Positions 9,325 to 17,988 are shown, counted from the first letter of the stretch. The stretch is 31,950 nt of DNA from an uncultured Candidatus Saccharibacteria bacterium (GCA_934717805.1 CAKUZG010000009.1:1-31950); one strand, 5' to 3'. Numbers and translations: made by a program. The notes: generated by a model from the letters alone, not told the origin.

Positions 9325-9381
9325 GATGCTTTATAAACTCATTTAATGGAAAAAAACTCCTTTTTATGTTAATATATATTA

Positions 9382-9387
9382 TATAAT
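9382..9387 (+). promoter_or_regulatory. Candidate -10 box for tyrS
   Basis: TATAAT lies 18 bases before the tyrS ATG. The leader contains AGGAG 6 bases before the start. No convincing -35 box is seen at the 17-bp position, so only the -10 is listed. Confidence 0.5.
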
Positions 9388-9405
9388 CAAATAATAGGAG
9401 ACAAA

Positions 9406-10614
9406 ATGAAATTATCAGAAGAGTTAAAATGGCGAGGTTTTTGGAATCAAACCACTTTTAAAGACCCAGAAATTTTAGATAAAGAGAAGCTAACAATTTA
9501 TCTTGGGGCTGACCCTTCTGCAGATAGCCTTCATATTGGTCATTTAAGTGTTTACATGATGGTTCGACGTTTTCTTGATCATGGACATAAAGTAATTCTT
9601 CTCATTGGTGGTGGAACCGGAATGATTGGTGATATGCGAGATACAGAAGAACGGGATTTATTATCTGCTGAAAAAGTCACAAAAAATACCGAAGCACTAA
9701 AAAACCAAGTTTCAAAACTCTTTGCCGGACAAGATTTTGAAGTTGTAAATAATGCCGATTGGCTCTCAAAAATCGAGTTAATACCTTTCCTTCGTGATAC
9801 GGGGAAAAATTTCAATATGGCTGAGCTTATTAGTCGTGATTTCTTTAAAAGCCGAATTAACAATGGTAACGGTCTTAGTTTTGCTGAATTTACTTACACA
9901 TTACTTCAGGGTTATGATTTTTGGTATCTCCATAAAAATAAGGGCGTTTCCCTTCAGATTGGTGGAAGCGACCAATGGGGAAATCTTCTTTCTGGAGTAA
10001 ATCTAATTCGAAAAAAAGAAGGAGATGAAGTCTTTGCAATGACTGCTCCTCTCTTAATAAACCGTTCAACAGGGCGAAAATTCGGAAAATCAGAAGGAGG
10101 AGCACTCTGGCTGGATTCTTCAAAAACTTCACCTTTTAAACTATATCAATTTTTATTGAATTCTGACGATCAAAGTGTTTTCGAATATCTTAAGATCCTT
10201 ACCATTCTAACAAAAGAAGAGATCGAATCTGTCGAACAAGAACATCTTAATAATCCTCACCTACGAATCGCTCAAAAAGCTTTAGCACAAAATGTTGTTG
10301 AAATTGTTCATGGCGAGAATACTACAAAAAATGTTATATCTGCAACAGAAGTACTCTTTGGTGGAAAAGATTTCAACTCATTAACCTCAGAAGAAATAGA
10401 TATCCTTAAAAACGAATTACCTTCAACTACTAAGAATCAAGCTATTACAGATATATTAGTAAAATCAGAAACAACAAAAAGTAAAAGTGAAGCAAAAAGA
10501 CTTATTTCTGGAAATGCCATTTCATTTAATGGTGAAAAAATCCATGAGGATATTGAAATTAGTCGAAGCGGAATAGTTAAAAAAGGTAAAAATAACTTTA
10601 TTTTAGTTCTATAA
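9406..10614 (+). CDS. tyrS: Tyrosyl-tRNA synthetase
   Basis: Charges tRNA-Tyr with tyrosine. The class I HIGH motif is at residues 43-46, within the tyrosyl-type context GADPSADSLHIGH. The KMSKS-equivalent loop is KFGKS at 225-229. The substrate-recognition segment around DFWYLHKNKG (171-180) and GGSDQWGN (186-193) are typical of bacterial TyrS. A C-terminal S4-like RNA-binding domain (about 340-402) completes a protein of 402 residues, as expected. ATG 9406 is preceded by AGGAG at good spacing. The gene is single, divergent from the PBP gene, and followed by a strong terminator. Confidence 0.96.
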   Translation: MKLSEELKWRGFWNQTTFKDPEILDKEKLTIYLGADPSADSLHIGHLSVYMMVRRFLDHGHKVILLIGGGTGMIGDMRDTEERDLLSAEKVTKNTEALKNQVSKLFAGQDFEVVNNADWLSKIELIPFLRDTGKNFNMAELISRDFFKSRINNGNGLSFAEFTYTLLQGYDFWYLHKNKGVSLQIGGSDQWGNLLSGVNLIRKKEGDEVFAMTAPLLINRSTGRKFGKSEGGALWLDSSKTSPFKLYQFLLNSDDQSVFEYLKILTILTKEEIESVEQEHLNNPHLRIAQKALAQNVVEIVHGENTTKNVISATEVLFGGKDFNSLTSEEIDILKNELPSTTKNQAITDILVKSETTKSKSEAKRLISGNAISFNGEKIHEDIEISRSGIVKKGKNNFILVL

Positions 10615-10630
10615 TACAATAACAACAACA

Positions 10631-10661
10631 AAAAAGACGGCAATCTCAACCGTCTTTTTTT
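10631..10661 (+). terminator. Rho-independent terminator of tyrS
   Basis: Stem AAAAGACGG (10632-10640) pairs with CCGTCTTTT (10650-10658), loop of 9 nt, followed by a run of T. Confidence 0.88.
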
Positions 10662-10676
10662 GATTATATTTTTCTA

Positions 10677-11015
10677 TTAAACTTTCTTTTCGAAACCTTT
10701 TTTTGCACCGTCAATTGTGTTTAAAGCTCTTTTTTGGATTTTAGCAGCTTCTTTTTTAACATTTTCGGCAGTTTCATCAGCTTTTTGCTTGGTAGTTTCT
10801 GCAAACTCACCAACTTTTTCTTTAGTATCTTCAACAAAATCACCAGCATCTGAAGCAACTTTTGCAGTTTTTTCTGTTGCAATATCAGCCACTTTTTTAG
10901 CCTTTGTTTTTAAATCTTTTCGAGTTTCCTCACCACTTTTTGGGGCTGATAAAATTCCTGCAACAGCACCAACCATAGCACCAATAGCTAATCCTAATCC
11001 AAATTTTTTACTCAT
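10677..11015 (-). CDS. YtxH-domain protein
   Basis: A 112-residue protein with one N-terminal hydrophobic, Gly/Ala-rich membrane segment (about 6-24) ending in LSAPKSGEETRKDLK, the hallmark of the YtxH domain (PF12732; older name 'gas vesicle-like'). The rest is a long Lys/Glu/Ala-rich helix, likely amphipathic or coiled coil. The function is not established; in Firmicutes such proteins belong to stress or envelope operons. The gene starts right after the stop of the upstream 85-residue membrane protein (2-base gap). The pairing recalls the ytxG-ytxH order of Bacillus. Confidence 0.85.
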   Translation of the reverse strand: MSKKFGLGLAIGAMVGAVAGILSAPKSGEETRKDLKTKAKKVADIATEKTAKVASDAGDFVEDTKEKVGEFAETTKQKADETAENVKKEAAKIQKRALNTIDGAKKGFEKKV

Positions 11016-11273
11016 TTATTTTTCTCCTTTTTTAAATTTAAATTTATTAAACATATCTAATACTGTTTTTCCGATAATTATTGGCGATGTCACTTGTGCA
11101 ACATTTTGCGCAATACTATCTATACTTGATGTGATATTTTGCATTTTTTCTGCAACGTCACCGATTTGACGAGTTACTCGAATAACTAGTATAAAAGTAA
11201 TTATTCCTAATGTAATAAAAATCGCAAGCGCTACAGATAAAAATATAACTAAGATCTCTGCGGCAGAGCTCAT
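11016..11273 (-). CDS. Small membrane protein, DUF948/YtxG-like
   Basis: An 85-residue protein with a single long N-terminal membrane helix (about 8-34) and a heptad-rich tail (IGDVAEKMQNITSSIDSIAQ) that ends in a basic KFKFKKGEK. Layout and position before a YtxH gene suggest a DUF948/YtxG-like partner; the family match is by eye and weak. I chose ATG 11273 because AAGGAG lies 4 bases upstream; a longer frame to 11351 would run into the -10 region of the promoter at 11340-11368. Confidence 0.75.
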   Translation of the reverse strand: MSSAAEILVIFLSVALAIFITLGIITFILVIRVTRQIGDVAEKMQNITSSIDSIAQNVAQVTSPIIIGKTVLDMFNKFKFKKGEK

Positions 11274-11339
11274 TATTCTCCTTTGTTGTTTTTTATTTTT
11301 GTTATTATTTTTATTTTGATTTTTTACAAATCTGGTAGT

Positions 11340-11368
11340 ATTGTACCACAAAATAATTCTTATGTCAA
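11340..11368 (-). promoter_or_regulatory. Promoter of the ytxG/ytxH-like operon
   Basis: A perfect TTGACA (11363-11368), a 17-bp spacer ending in TGG, and TACAAT (11340-11345). The leader is about 60 nt with an AAGGAG site. Confidence 0.88.
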
Positions 11369-11380
11369 GAGTTTTTTCTA

Positions 11381-11423
11381 AAAAATAATAACTACCCCTT
11401 AAAATAAAGTGTAGTTATTATTT
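11381..11423 (-). terminator. Terminator of the gatCAB operon
   Basis: A 13-bp perfect but AT-rich stem (11383-11395 with 11411-11423), loop of 15 nt. On the minus strand it lies directly after the gatB stop and ends in TTATTATTTTTT. Confidence 0.75.
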
Positions 11424-11430
11424 AGAATTA

Positions 11431-12954
11431 TTATATTTTTTCACGAATTAGTTTTTGAGCTAGCGCTGGATTTGCCTTACCTTTCGATTTTTTCATAATT
11501 TGACCAACCAAAAATCCAATCGCCTTATCATTACCATTTCGAATATCCTCAATTGCTTTTTGCGAAGCTGAATCCGCCAAAACTTCATCAACAATTTTTG
11601 CAATAGCACTCTCATCTGAAACTTGAAGTAGATTCATTTTTTCGGCAATCTTTTCTGGCATAAACTCTAGATTTTCGTCATCAAGCATTGCCAAGAAAAT
11701 TTGATGGCCGCCATTAGAGCTTACTTTTTTATCGTGCACTAGATGAGCCAAAAGAGTTAATCGACGAGGACCAACGTAACCTTTATAAACTTTATCCAGA
11801 TCGAGTTCTTCGCTTGGCGTTGAGGCAAACCAATTAAAAATTCGCTTCATATTTTCTTTATGTTCTTCAAGAGTATATTCTGGCAAGAATTCTCTAATCG
11901 TTTCCATTGCATTCTCTTGCCCATTCGACCAAGGACCATCACCCCAAGTTGCAAGTAAAAGCTCAGCAATTCGATAATCACTCAAAGCATATTCAACCAC
12001 AGAACTATCAAGCCCAAAAATACTAAATTTCTCCCTGAAATAGTCTGGCATAATTGGGAATCGTGCCTGCATTTTCGAAATCTCTTCATCGCTCAAAACA
12101 ATTGGTGGAATATCTGGATCTGGCATATAGCGATAATCTTGAGCTTCCTCTTTACTGCGCTGAGAGAAGGTTTTTTGTTCATCATCAAGCCAACCACGCG
12201 TTTCCTGTTTGATTTTTTCACCTTTTTCGAGCAATTTAACTTGACGTTCGAATTCATACTGAGCTGCGCGCTCTACACTTCGAAAACTATTTAAGTTTTT
12301 AATTTCAGTTCGCGTTCCAAGCTTTTCTTCACTAAATTTTCGTGCCGAGATATTCACGTCAAAACGCATATTTCCTTGATACAAATCACCATTCGTCACA
12401 TCTGCAAAAACCATTCGCTTATGCAATTCTTCAGCATATGCTCGTGCTTCCTCAGCTGAATGAATGTCTGGCATAGAAACGATCTCGATTAAAGGTGTTC
12501 CAGCTCGATTTAAGTCAACCAGTGAATGATCATTAAAGTGGGTTAGTTTTCCAGCATCTTCTTCAAGATGCGCATGTTCAATCCTCACCTTTACTTCACC
12601 ACCACTAGGGAGTGGTGCAATAATCTCACCAGCACCAATAATTGGCTGATAAAGTTGTGACGTTTGATAACCTTTTGGCAGATCTGGATAAAAATAGTGT
12701 TTTCGATCGAAACGACTCACGTTTGCAATTTTCGCATTCAAAGCTTTTCCTGCTCGAACTGCCAAACGCACAGCCTCTTTGTTTAAAACTGGTAACATTC
12801 CAGGCAAACCGAAATCGATCGGCGAAGTCGCTTCGTTTGGCGTTTTATCTCGAGCATCGTTATCGCTTCCGCTAAAAAGCTTAGTTTTTGTTTTTAGCTG
12901 AACATGACATTCAATACCGATTGTCATTTCATATTTTTTTAAAATATCTTCCAT
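11431..12954 (-). CDS. gatB: Aspartyl/glutamyl-tRNA(Asn/Gln) amidotransferase subunit B
   Basis: The tRNA-binding and kinase/transamidase subunit of GatCAB, which turns Glu-tRNA(Gln) (and Asp-tRNA(Asn)) into Gln-tRNA(Gln)/Asn-tRNA(Asn). The N-terminal GIECHVQL (13-20) starts the catalytic cradle domain. Metal/ATP-region motifs and the helical domain follow, and the C-terminal YqeY-like tail ends with the characteristic GQIMKKSKGKANP. At 507 residues it is full length. Its ATG shares one base with the TAA of the upstream HEPN-like gene (TAATG), which suggests coupled translation. Order in the operon is gatC, gatA, HEPN-like, gatB. Confidence 0.96.
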   Translation of the reverse strand: MEDILKKYEMTIGIECHVQLKTKTKLFSGSDNDARDKTPNEATSPIDFGLPGMLPVLNKEAVRLAVRAGKALNAKIANVSRFDRKHYFYPDLPKGYQTSQLYQPIIGAGEIIAPLPSGGEVKVRIEHAHLEEDAGKLTHFNDHSLVDLNRAGTPLIEIVSMPDIHSAEEARAYAEELHKRMVFADVTNGDLYQGNMRFDVNISARKFSEEKLGTRTEIKNLNSFRSVERAAQYEFERQVKLLEKGEKIKQETRGWLDDEQKTFSQRSKEEAQDYRYMPDPDIPPIVLSDEEISKMQARFPIMPDYFREKFSIFGLDSSVVEYALSDYRIAELLLATWGDGPWSNGQENAMETIREFLPEYTLEEHKENMKRIFNWFASTPSEELDLDKVYKGYVGPRRLTLLAHLVHDKKVSSNGGHQIFLAMLDDENLEFMPEKIAEKMNLLQVSDESAIAKIVDEVLADSASQKAIEDIRNGNDKAIGFLVGQIMKKSKGKANPALAQKLIREKI

Positions 12955-13367
12955 TAAATTGCTCCTAAATCTTTTAAAGCCTGCTTAAAGCTATTCATTG
13001 CGCGGCGAGTTTGGTCGAAATTAATTTGTGCATCATTTTCGTGTGCAATCACATTTCGAAGTTTATGCGCGTGCCAAATTGAATTTGGGCTTGAAAGCCT
13101 GTTTTTTGCATTTTTCAACCGCTCACCCATTGTTTGTCCAGAAATCTTCAATTCTCTCATTGCCGTATCAACAAGCTTATCGGCATTAATTAGCGCCAAA
13201 TGCCAAGTTGCTGGCTCGTCTTTTTTAATAGAATTTTCAATTTTTAACCAGTCACCCTGAAATTTAAGTTTATCGAGCTGAATTTTTTCAGTTTTAGTTA
13301 TTTCAATAAAAAAGAATAAAAGTCCAGCACATATTAAAATTGAAATTGAAAGAATTATTAAATCCAT
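12954..13367 (-). CDS. Membrane-anchored HEPN-like protein inside the gat operon
   Basis: A 137-residue protein of no family I can name with certainty. It has one N-terminal membrane helix (about 3-21), a charged linker, and a mostly helical domain (about 50-135) containing LRNVIAHEND. Within this, R104-N105 to H109 fits the Rx4H signature of HEPN-domain ribonucleases, where a polar residue commonly follows the Arg. An alternative is a catalytically dead HEPN/DUF4145-like helical bundle. It overlaps gatA and gatB by one base on each side (TAATG both times), so it is made together with the amidotransferase. Function is not known; RNA binding or cleavage near tRNA amidation is only a hypothesis. 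Confidence 0.75.
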   Translation of the reverse strand: MDLIILSISILICAGLLFFFIEITKTEKIQLDKLKFQGDWLKIENSIKKDEPATWHLALINADKLVDTAMRELKISGQTMGERLKNAKNRLSSPNSIWHAHKLRNVIAHENDAQINFDQTRRAMNSFKQALKDLGAI

Positions 13368-14767
13368 TATTTTTCCTCCAGACTATCCGCAAGCGCTAAA
13401 ATCTTTGAATCAGATTCCATTTTTCCAATAATCTGCACGCCAACTGGTAAACCAGCTTCTGTTTTACCCGCAGGAACAGATATGGCGGGTAGACCGGCAA
13501 GAGACGCAGGAACATTCAAGACATCAGCAAGATACATCTTTATAGGGTCGTGTACATTTTCACCAATCTTAAATGCTGGTGTTGGAGCAACTGGACCAAC
13601 CAAAAAATCTACATTCTCAAATAACTTGTTAAATTCATTTATCAAGATTGTTCGCGCTTTTTGCGCCTGTAAGTAATACGCATCATAAAAACCGCTCGAG
13701 AGAACATACGAACCAATCATAATTCGGCGTTTGTTTTCAACTTCAAAGCCTTCATCACGAGATTTTCCAAATACTTCACTAAGATTTTTTGCTTCTTTTG
13801 AACGCAAGCCATACCGAATTCCGTCATACCGAGCTAGGTTAGAAGAAACTTCAGCTGGAACCACAATATAATAAATAGCCAAAGAATATTTACTCATAGG
13901 TAGTGAAACTTCAACAATTTCATGACCAGCTTTTTGCATTTTTTCGATATAGTTTTCAGTTACCTTTCGAACTTCAGGATCAACACCTTCGCTCAAAAAC
14001 TCTTTAACAACACCAATTTTTGCCTTTTTTGGTGCCTTTTCTTCTTTCCAAAAATCAGGCAAGGTCATTGCGTCACGAGAATCAAGACCAGCCATAATAC
14101 GCATTACGAGTTCGCTCTCTTTAGCTGTTTTAGCAAAAACACCAATCGTATCAGTTGAAGAGGCCATCGCAACAACACCAAATCGAGAAACGGTTCCATA
14201 AGTTGGTTTTACGCCATAAACACCGTTAAAACTAGCTGGCTGACGAATTGAACCACCCGTATCAGTTCCAAGAGTGAACGGAACAATATCTAATGCTGAA
14301 ATTACCGCCGATCCACCAGAAGAACCACCAGCAACACGGGTTTCATCAACTGAGTTTTTAGTAACACCAAAAGCTGAGTTTTCTGTTGATCCACCATGCG
14401 CAAAAGCATCTAGATTAGCTTTTCCGATACAAATTGCACCAGCATTCTCTAATTTTTCAATAGCCGTTGCCTGAATTGGAGTCATAAAATGCTCAAGCAT
14501 TTTACTTGAAGCTGTTGAGGGTGACCCAAACACTAAGAAATTATCTTTTGCAACAAAAGGAACTCCAGCCAATTCACCAACTTTCTCACCTTTCGAAATT
14601 TTTTCATCAATTTCTTTGGCCCGCTCTAAAGCTCTATCCTTAATTAAACTTGTAAAAGCATTAAATTCCTTAGCATTTTTAGCCTTCACTAATGCTTCTT
14701 CTACAAACTCAACAGCCGTCTTTTTACCAGATAGAACTTGTTCTCTAATTTCAAAAATATTCGTCAT
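13367..14767 (-). CDS. gatA: Aspartyl/glutamyl-tRNA(Asn/Gln) amidotransferase subunit A
   Basis: The glutaminase subunit of GatCAB: it releases ammonia from glutamine or asparagine for the amidation done by GatB. The amidase-signature triad can be located: Lys74 (VPFVAKDN), cis-Ser149 (GGSSGGSA) and nucleophile Ser173 (GTDTGGSIRQPAS). The spacing matches the S. aureus enzyme (K79/S154/S178). Length 466 is normal. A Shine-Dalgarno GTAGGAG, formed by the gatC stop codon itself, lies 4 bases before the ATG. Confidence 0.97.
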   Translation of the reverse strand: MTNIFEIREQVLSGKKTAVEFVEEALVKAKNAKEFNAFTSLIKDRALERAKEIDEKISKGEKVGELAGVPFVAKDNFLVFGSPSTASSKMLEHFMTPIQATAIEKLENAGAICIGKANLDAFAHGGSTENSAFGVTKNSVDETRVAGGSSGGSAVISALDIVPFTLGTDTGGSIRQPASFNGVYGVKPTYGTVSRFGVVAMASSTDTIGVFAKTAKESELVMRIMAGLDSRDAMTLPDFWKEEKAPKKAKIGVVKEFLSEGVDPEVRKVTENYIEKMQKAGHEIVEVSLPMSKYSLAIYYIVVPAEVSSNLARYDGIRYGLRSKEAKNLSEVFGKSRDEGFEVENKRRIMIGSYVLSSGFYDAYYLQAQKARTILINEFNKLFENVDFLVGPVAPTPAFKIGENVHDPIKMYLADVLNVPASLAGLPAISVPAGKTEAGLPVGVQIIGKMESDSKILALADSLEEK

Positions 14768-14774
14768 AATTCTC

Positions 14775-15068
14775 CTACAAAACCTTTGGAACCTTTACTT
14801 GATTATCTTCAACATTATCGCCAGCTAGTTTCAAAAGCTCAGCCCGCTTAACACCATAATCATTAATTTCATCTTCTCGCCAAACATTTTGATTTTTCGA
14901 AACCGAATAAGTCGGCTCAACACCATCTGTATTAAGTTCACTAAGTTGTTCAATATATTCAACAATATTTCCCAAATCAGTTTGAAGATTAGAAACTTCA
15001 TCATCACTTAACGAAATACTTGAAAGCTCCGCTAAATGCTTAACTTCTTCTTTTGATATCTTTTCCAT
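14775..15068 (-). CDS. gatC: Aspartyl/glutamyl-tRNA(Asn/Gln) amidotransferase subunit C
   Basis: The small scaffold subunit that holds GatA and GatB together. A 97-residue protein starting with the typical helix SKEEVKHLAELSSISLSDDE, then a segment with VEYIEQLSELNTDGVEPTYS, where the helix-turn and TxxVEP/PT motif are conserved. First gene of the operon. ATG 15068 follows the -10 box by 7 bases and has no Shine-Dalgarno, so the message is probably leaderless. Stop is TAG. Confidence 0.95.
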   Translation of the reverse strand: MEKISKEEVKHLAELSSISLSDDEVSNLQTDLGNIVEYIEQLSELNTDGVEPTYSVSKNQNVWREDEINDYGVKRAELLKLAGDNVEDNQVKVPKVL

Positions 15069-15075
15069 ATATTCA

Positions 15076-15104
15076 AGTATACCACTTTTTGTATTTTTTT
15101 AAAA
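15076..15104 (-). promoter_or_regulatory. Promoter of the gat operon, leaderless geometry
   Basis: TATACT (15076-15081) with a TGG extension ends exactly 7 bases before the gatC ATG. The -35 region at the 17-bp position is TTTTAA (15099-15104), a poor match, so the extended -10 probably carries the activity. Confidence 0.6.
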
Positions 15105-15138
15105 GTGTACCCGTTGTCTTATTTGGTTATTTAGCAAT

Positions 15139-15177
15139 AAAAAAACAACCGCTCGAATATCTTTCGAACGATTGTTT
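15139..15177 (-). terminator. Terminator of the ribosomal protein operon
   Basis: A 15-bp stem (15163-15177 with 15143-15157, including two G-U pairs), loop of 5 nt, followed on the minus strand by a run of T. It lies 11 bases after the rpsI stop. Confidence 0.88.
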
Positions 15178-15187
15178 CTTATATAGA

Positions 15188-15586
15188 TTAACGCTTTGAG
15201 AATTGTTCTCGTTTTCGCGCTGATCGCAAACCGTATTTCTTGCGTTCTTTTTCACGTGGGTCACGCTTTAAGAATTCTGCTTTTTTCAATACTGGTCGCA
15301 AATCTGCATGAGCAACAGTTAAAGCTTTCGAAATAGCAAGTTTAATAGCGTCAACTTGACCAGCTAAACCACCACCGTTAACTTTTACTGTAATATCAAA
15401 ATCTGATTGTTTACCAACCAATGCAAGTGGATCTGTAATTTCAGCAAGCATTGATTTGTTTCCATCAAAATATTCAAGTGCAGGTTTTTCATTAATAGTA
15501 AGGCCACCTTTCCCTGAATATAGTCGAGCTCGAGCAGTTGCAGCTTTTCGTCGGCCAAGACCGTAGAAATATTTAGCTTCAGCCAT
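15188..15586 (-). CDS. rpsI: 30S ribosomal protein S9
   Basis: Small-subunit protein whose C-terminal tail reaches the P-site tRNA. The family start YGLGRRKAATARARLY, the GGGLAGQVDAIKLAISKAL core and the basic C-terminus ending KYGLRSARKREQFSKR are all present in 132 residues. The usual terminal S-K-R needed for P-site contact is intact. It follows rplM by 2 bases, the common rplM-rpsI pair, and is the last gene of the operon. Confidence 0.97.
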   Translation of the reverse strand: MAEAKYFYGLGRRKAATARARLYSGKGGLTINEKPALEYFDGNKSMLAEITDPLALVGKQSDFDITVKVNGGGLAGQVDAIKLAISKALTVAHADLRPVLKKAEFLKRDPREKERKKYGLRSARKREQFSKR

Positions 15587-15588
15587 AA

Positions 15589-16035
15589 TTACTTAACCTC
15601 AACTTTCTTTGGTTTTTGAGCTGAATGGTTATGCTCTGAACCTACATAAACCTTCAAACGTTTCATTCGTTCAGCTTGAAGCTTATTCTTTGGAAGCATA
15701 CCTGAAACTGCTTTTTCTATAATCATTGCAGCATTCTTTTCGCGCAATTCTTTCAAAGAAGCTTCACTTAGACCACCAGGAAATCCACTGTGTCGATAAT
15801 ACATCTTATCTTCTTCTTTATTTCCTGTAACTTTAACTTTTTCAGCATTGATAACAATTACATAATCTCCACCATCTGTGTGTGGTGTGTATGTAGGCTC
15901 GTTTTTACCTGTCAAAAAAGTTGCAATTTTTGCACTAAGTCGACCAAGTGTAGCCGATTCAGCAGCATCAATCAAGATCCAATCTCGTTTAACTTCAGCT
16001 GGTTTTTGTGAATAAGTTTTTGCGTTAATTGCCAT
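15589..16035 (-). CDS. rplM: 50S ribosomal protein L13
   Basis: Early-assembling large-subunit protein. Signatures are the start region KTYSQKPAEVKRDWILIDA, LGRLSAKIATFLTGKN and the MLPKNKLQAERMKRLKVYVG segment. 148 residues, usual for bacteria. It directly abuts rplQ with no spacer; a GAGGATAAG ribosome site lies in the rplQ end. Confidence 0.97.
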   Translation of the reverse strand: MAINAKTYSQKPAEVKRDWILIDAAESATLGRLSAKIATFLTGKNEPTYTPHTDGGDYVIVINAEKVKVTGNKEEDKMYYRHSGFPGGLSEASLKELREKNAAMIIEKAVSGMLPKNKLQAERMKRLKVYVGSEHNHSAQKPKKVEVK

Positions 16036-16419
16036 TTACTTATCCTCACTTTCGTGTTTAATTTCATCAACAAATTCAATTGTAGCCATTTCTGCGGCAT
16101 CACCTCGACGAATTCGAGTTCGCTCAACTCGCAAATGTCCACTATTTCGTTTTGAAAGTTGTGGTGCAATAACATCTACTAATTTATTTGCTGCGTCAAT
16201 ATTACCAAGTTTGGCCATAACTTGACGACGGTTATGTAAATCACCTTTTTTAGCTTTAGTGATAAGCTTTTCTGTGTAGCGCAAAGTCTCTTTGGCTTTT
16301 GGCAAAGTTGTTTCAATCTTGCCATGAATGACTAACGAAGTCGCTAAGCCTTTGAGGAGCGCTCGGCGTTGGTCGCGTTCACGACCAAATTTTCGCCCTT
16401 TATATCCATGTCGGTGCAT
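16036..16419 (-). CDS. rplQ: 50S ribosomal protein L17
   Basis: Large-subunit protein near the peptide exit. The family start MHRHGYKGRKFGRERDQRRA is followed by the ATSLVIHGKIETTLPKAKE core and a compact C-terminus. 127 residues, typical of the short bacterial form. It follows rpoA by 1 base, the canonical alpha-operon order. Confidence 0.97.
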   Translation of the reverse strand: MHRHGYKGRKFGRERDQRRALLKGLATSLVIHGKIETTLPKAKETLRYTEKLITKAKKGDLHNRRQVMAKLGNIDAANKLVDVIAPQLSKRNSGHLRVERTRIRRGDAAEMATIEFVDEIKHESEDK

Positions 16420-16420
16420 A

Positions 16421-17344
16421 TTATAAATTTAACTCCGCTATTTTATCTTTTACTTCATCCAAAGCTTTGCTTCCAAAGCCTTTAAGTTCACGCAAATCTT
16501 GTTCGGTAAGGTTTACTAAGTCGTGAACAGTGCGAATGTCATTGTTAACAAGCGCATTTGTTGTTCGAGCTGTCAAGTTTAGATCTTCAATTGATGTATG
16601 AAGCTCGCTCGCTTCGTCTTCAGCTTCCTCGCCAAGAGCTGGAGCAGCTTCAATTGTTGTAGATCCTGCAAGAGCTGTATACTGGTTTGCTAGGATTGCA
16701 GATGCTTGTTCGAAAGCTTCTCGAGGAGACAACGAACCATCAGTCTCAATAGTTATATTGAGCTTGTCAAGGTTTGAAACTTGCCCAACACGAGTACTGT
16801 CAACTTTATAACGAACTCGCAAAACCGGCGTAAAGATAGCGTCAACCGCAATCATATCACTGTGAATTCGGTCTTCACTCGATTCTTCAATCGTTTTATA
16901 TCCGTGTCCAGATTCAACTACAAGATCCATTACAAACTTAGTTTTTGCATCATCAATAGTTGCGATAATTTGATCCGGATTTACAACTTCCATATCCGCA
17001 CTAGTTTGGATGTCTGCAGCAGTAATTACTCCAGCACCAGTTTTTTCTAGTCGAAGCTCAACAGGTGAATCAGTATGAGCTTTAAATTTGATATTTTTAA
17101 GATTTAACATGATATCAACCACATCTTCTTTTACACCTTCAATAGATGTAAATTCGTGGCTAACTCCGTCAATCTTAAAAGCAACTATTGCTGCACCATT
17201 TATGCTTGAAAGAAGCACACGGCGCAAACTGTTTCCAAGCGTATTACCATATCCAGGTTCAAGCGGTTTTACAACAAAAGTTGCAACATTATCGCTTAAA
17301 TCCTGAATTTCGGCAAGCGCTGGATTGTGAATTAATTTTGACAT
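16421..17344 (-). CDS. rpoA: RNA polymerase subunit alpha
   Basis: Alpha nucleates core RNA polymerase assembly. The N-terminal domain shows EPGYGNTLGNSLRRVLLSS and ends near residue 230. A linker with acidic residues leads to the C-terminal domain (about 250-307), with the helix-hairpin-helix-like LTEQDLRELKGFGSKALDEV used for UP-element and activator contacts. 307 residues, so no truncation. Retention of the CTD means UP-element and activator control remain possible. AGGAG lies about 11 bases before the ATG. Confidence 0.97.
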   Translation of the reverse strand: MSKLIHNPALAEIQDLSDNVATFVVKPLEPGYGNTLGNSLRRVLLSSINGAAIVAFKIDGVSHEFTSIEGVKEDVVDIMLNLKNIKFKAHTDSPVELRLEKTGAGVITAADIQTSADMEVVNPDQIIATIDDAKTKFVMDLVVESGHGYKTIEESSEDRIHSDMIAVDAIFTPVLRVRYKVDSTRVGQVSNLDKLNITIETDGSLSPREAFEQASAILANQYTALAGSTTIEAAPALGEEAEDEASELHTSIEDLNLTARTTNALVNNDIRTVHDLVNLTEQDLRELKGFGSKALDEVKDKIAELNL

Positions 17345-17367
17345 ATAAACTTTTAGCTCCTTACCTT

Positions 17368-17985
17368 TTATCGTGAGTAGTATTCAACGATTAGCTGTTC
17401 ATTGATTCCAGCTTCTGCTTCTTCTCGTTTAGGAAGACCAGTAATAGAAACTGTCATCTTTTTGCTATCAGCCTTCAACCAGCTAAGTGGCGCTGGTGCT
17501 ACATCAGCAATAACATTTTCAAGATTTGTGAAATAGCCAGATTTTTGGCTTTTTGGTCGAACAACAATCTCATCACCAGATTTCAAACGAATTGAAGGAA
17601 TATCAACGCGTCGTCCGTTTAATAAGAAATGTCCGTGACTCACCAATTGGCGAGCTTGTCGACGTGAAGTTGCGAAACCTGCACGATAAATAGCATTATC
17701 TAAACGAAGTTCCAAAAGTTGTAGCAAGTTTTCACCAGCCAAACCTTCACGACGTGATGCTTCTTTCATCAATCGTGCGAATTGTTTTTCAAGAAGTCCG
17801 TAAAGTCGTCGAACTTTTTGTTTTTCACGCAATTGAATTGCATACAAGCTTGGTTTTCCTTGTCGAGAACCTGAATGTTGACCAGGAATACCGCTCTTAC
17901 GTGCCATAATTTTGACAGCTTTTCTATGAAGGGCGTAGCCTTCTCGGCGTGATTGTTTAACAATCGGAGACCTATCTCTTGCCAT
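17368..17985 (-). CDS. rpsD: 30S ribosomal protein S4 (zinc-free type)
   Basis: Primary 16S rRNA binder. An S4 domain is visible at about 93-160 (LELRLDNAIYRAGFATSRRQ, HGHFLLNGRRVDIPS). The N-terminal part lacks the four cysteines of the C+ form, so this is the C- type. 205 residues, normal. The ribosome site AAGGAGGG lies in the end of rpsK, 3 bases away. In E. coli S4 represses this operon by binding its mRNA; no such site is evident here. Confidence 0.97.
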   Translation of the reverse strand: MARDRSPIVKQSRREGYALHRKAVKIMARKSGIPGQHSGSRQGKPSLYAIQLREKQKVRRLYGLLEKQFARLMKEASRREGLAGENLLQLLELRLDNAIYRAGFATSRRQARQLVSHGHFLLNGRRVDIPSIRLKSGDEIVVRPKSQKSGYFTNLENVIADVAPAPLSWLKADSKKMTVSITGLPKREEAEAGINEQLIVEYYSR

Positions 17986-17988
17986 AAA

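Noticed and set aside
10717..11169. 150-codon ORF antisense to the ytxH/ytxG-like genes
   Set aside because: A shadow of two real genes with ribosome sites on the other strand; it has no start signals.
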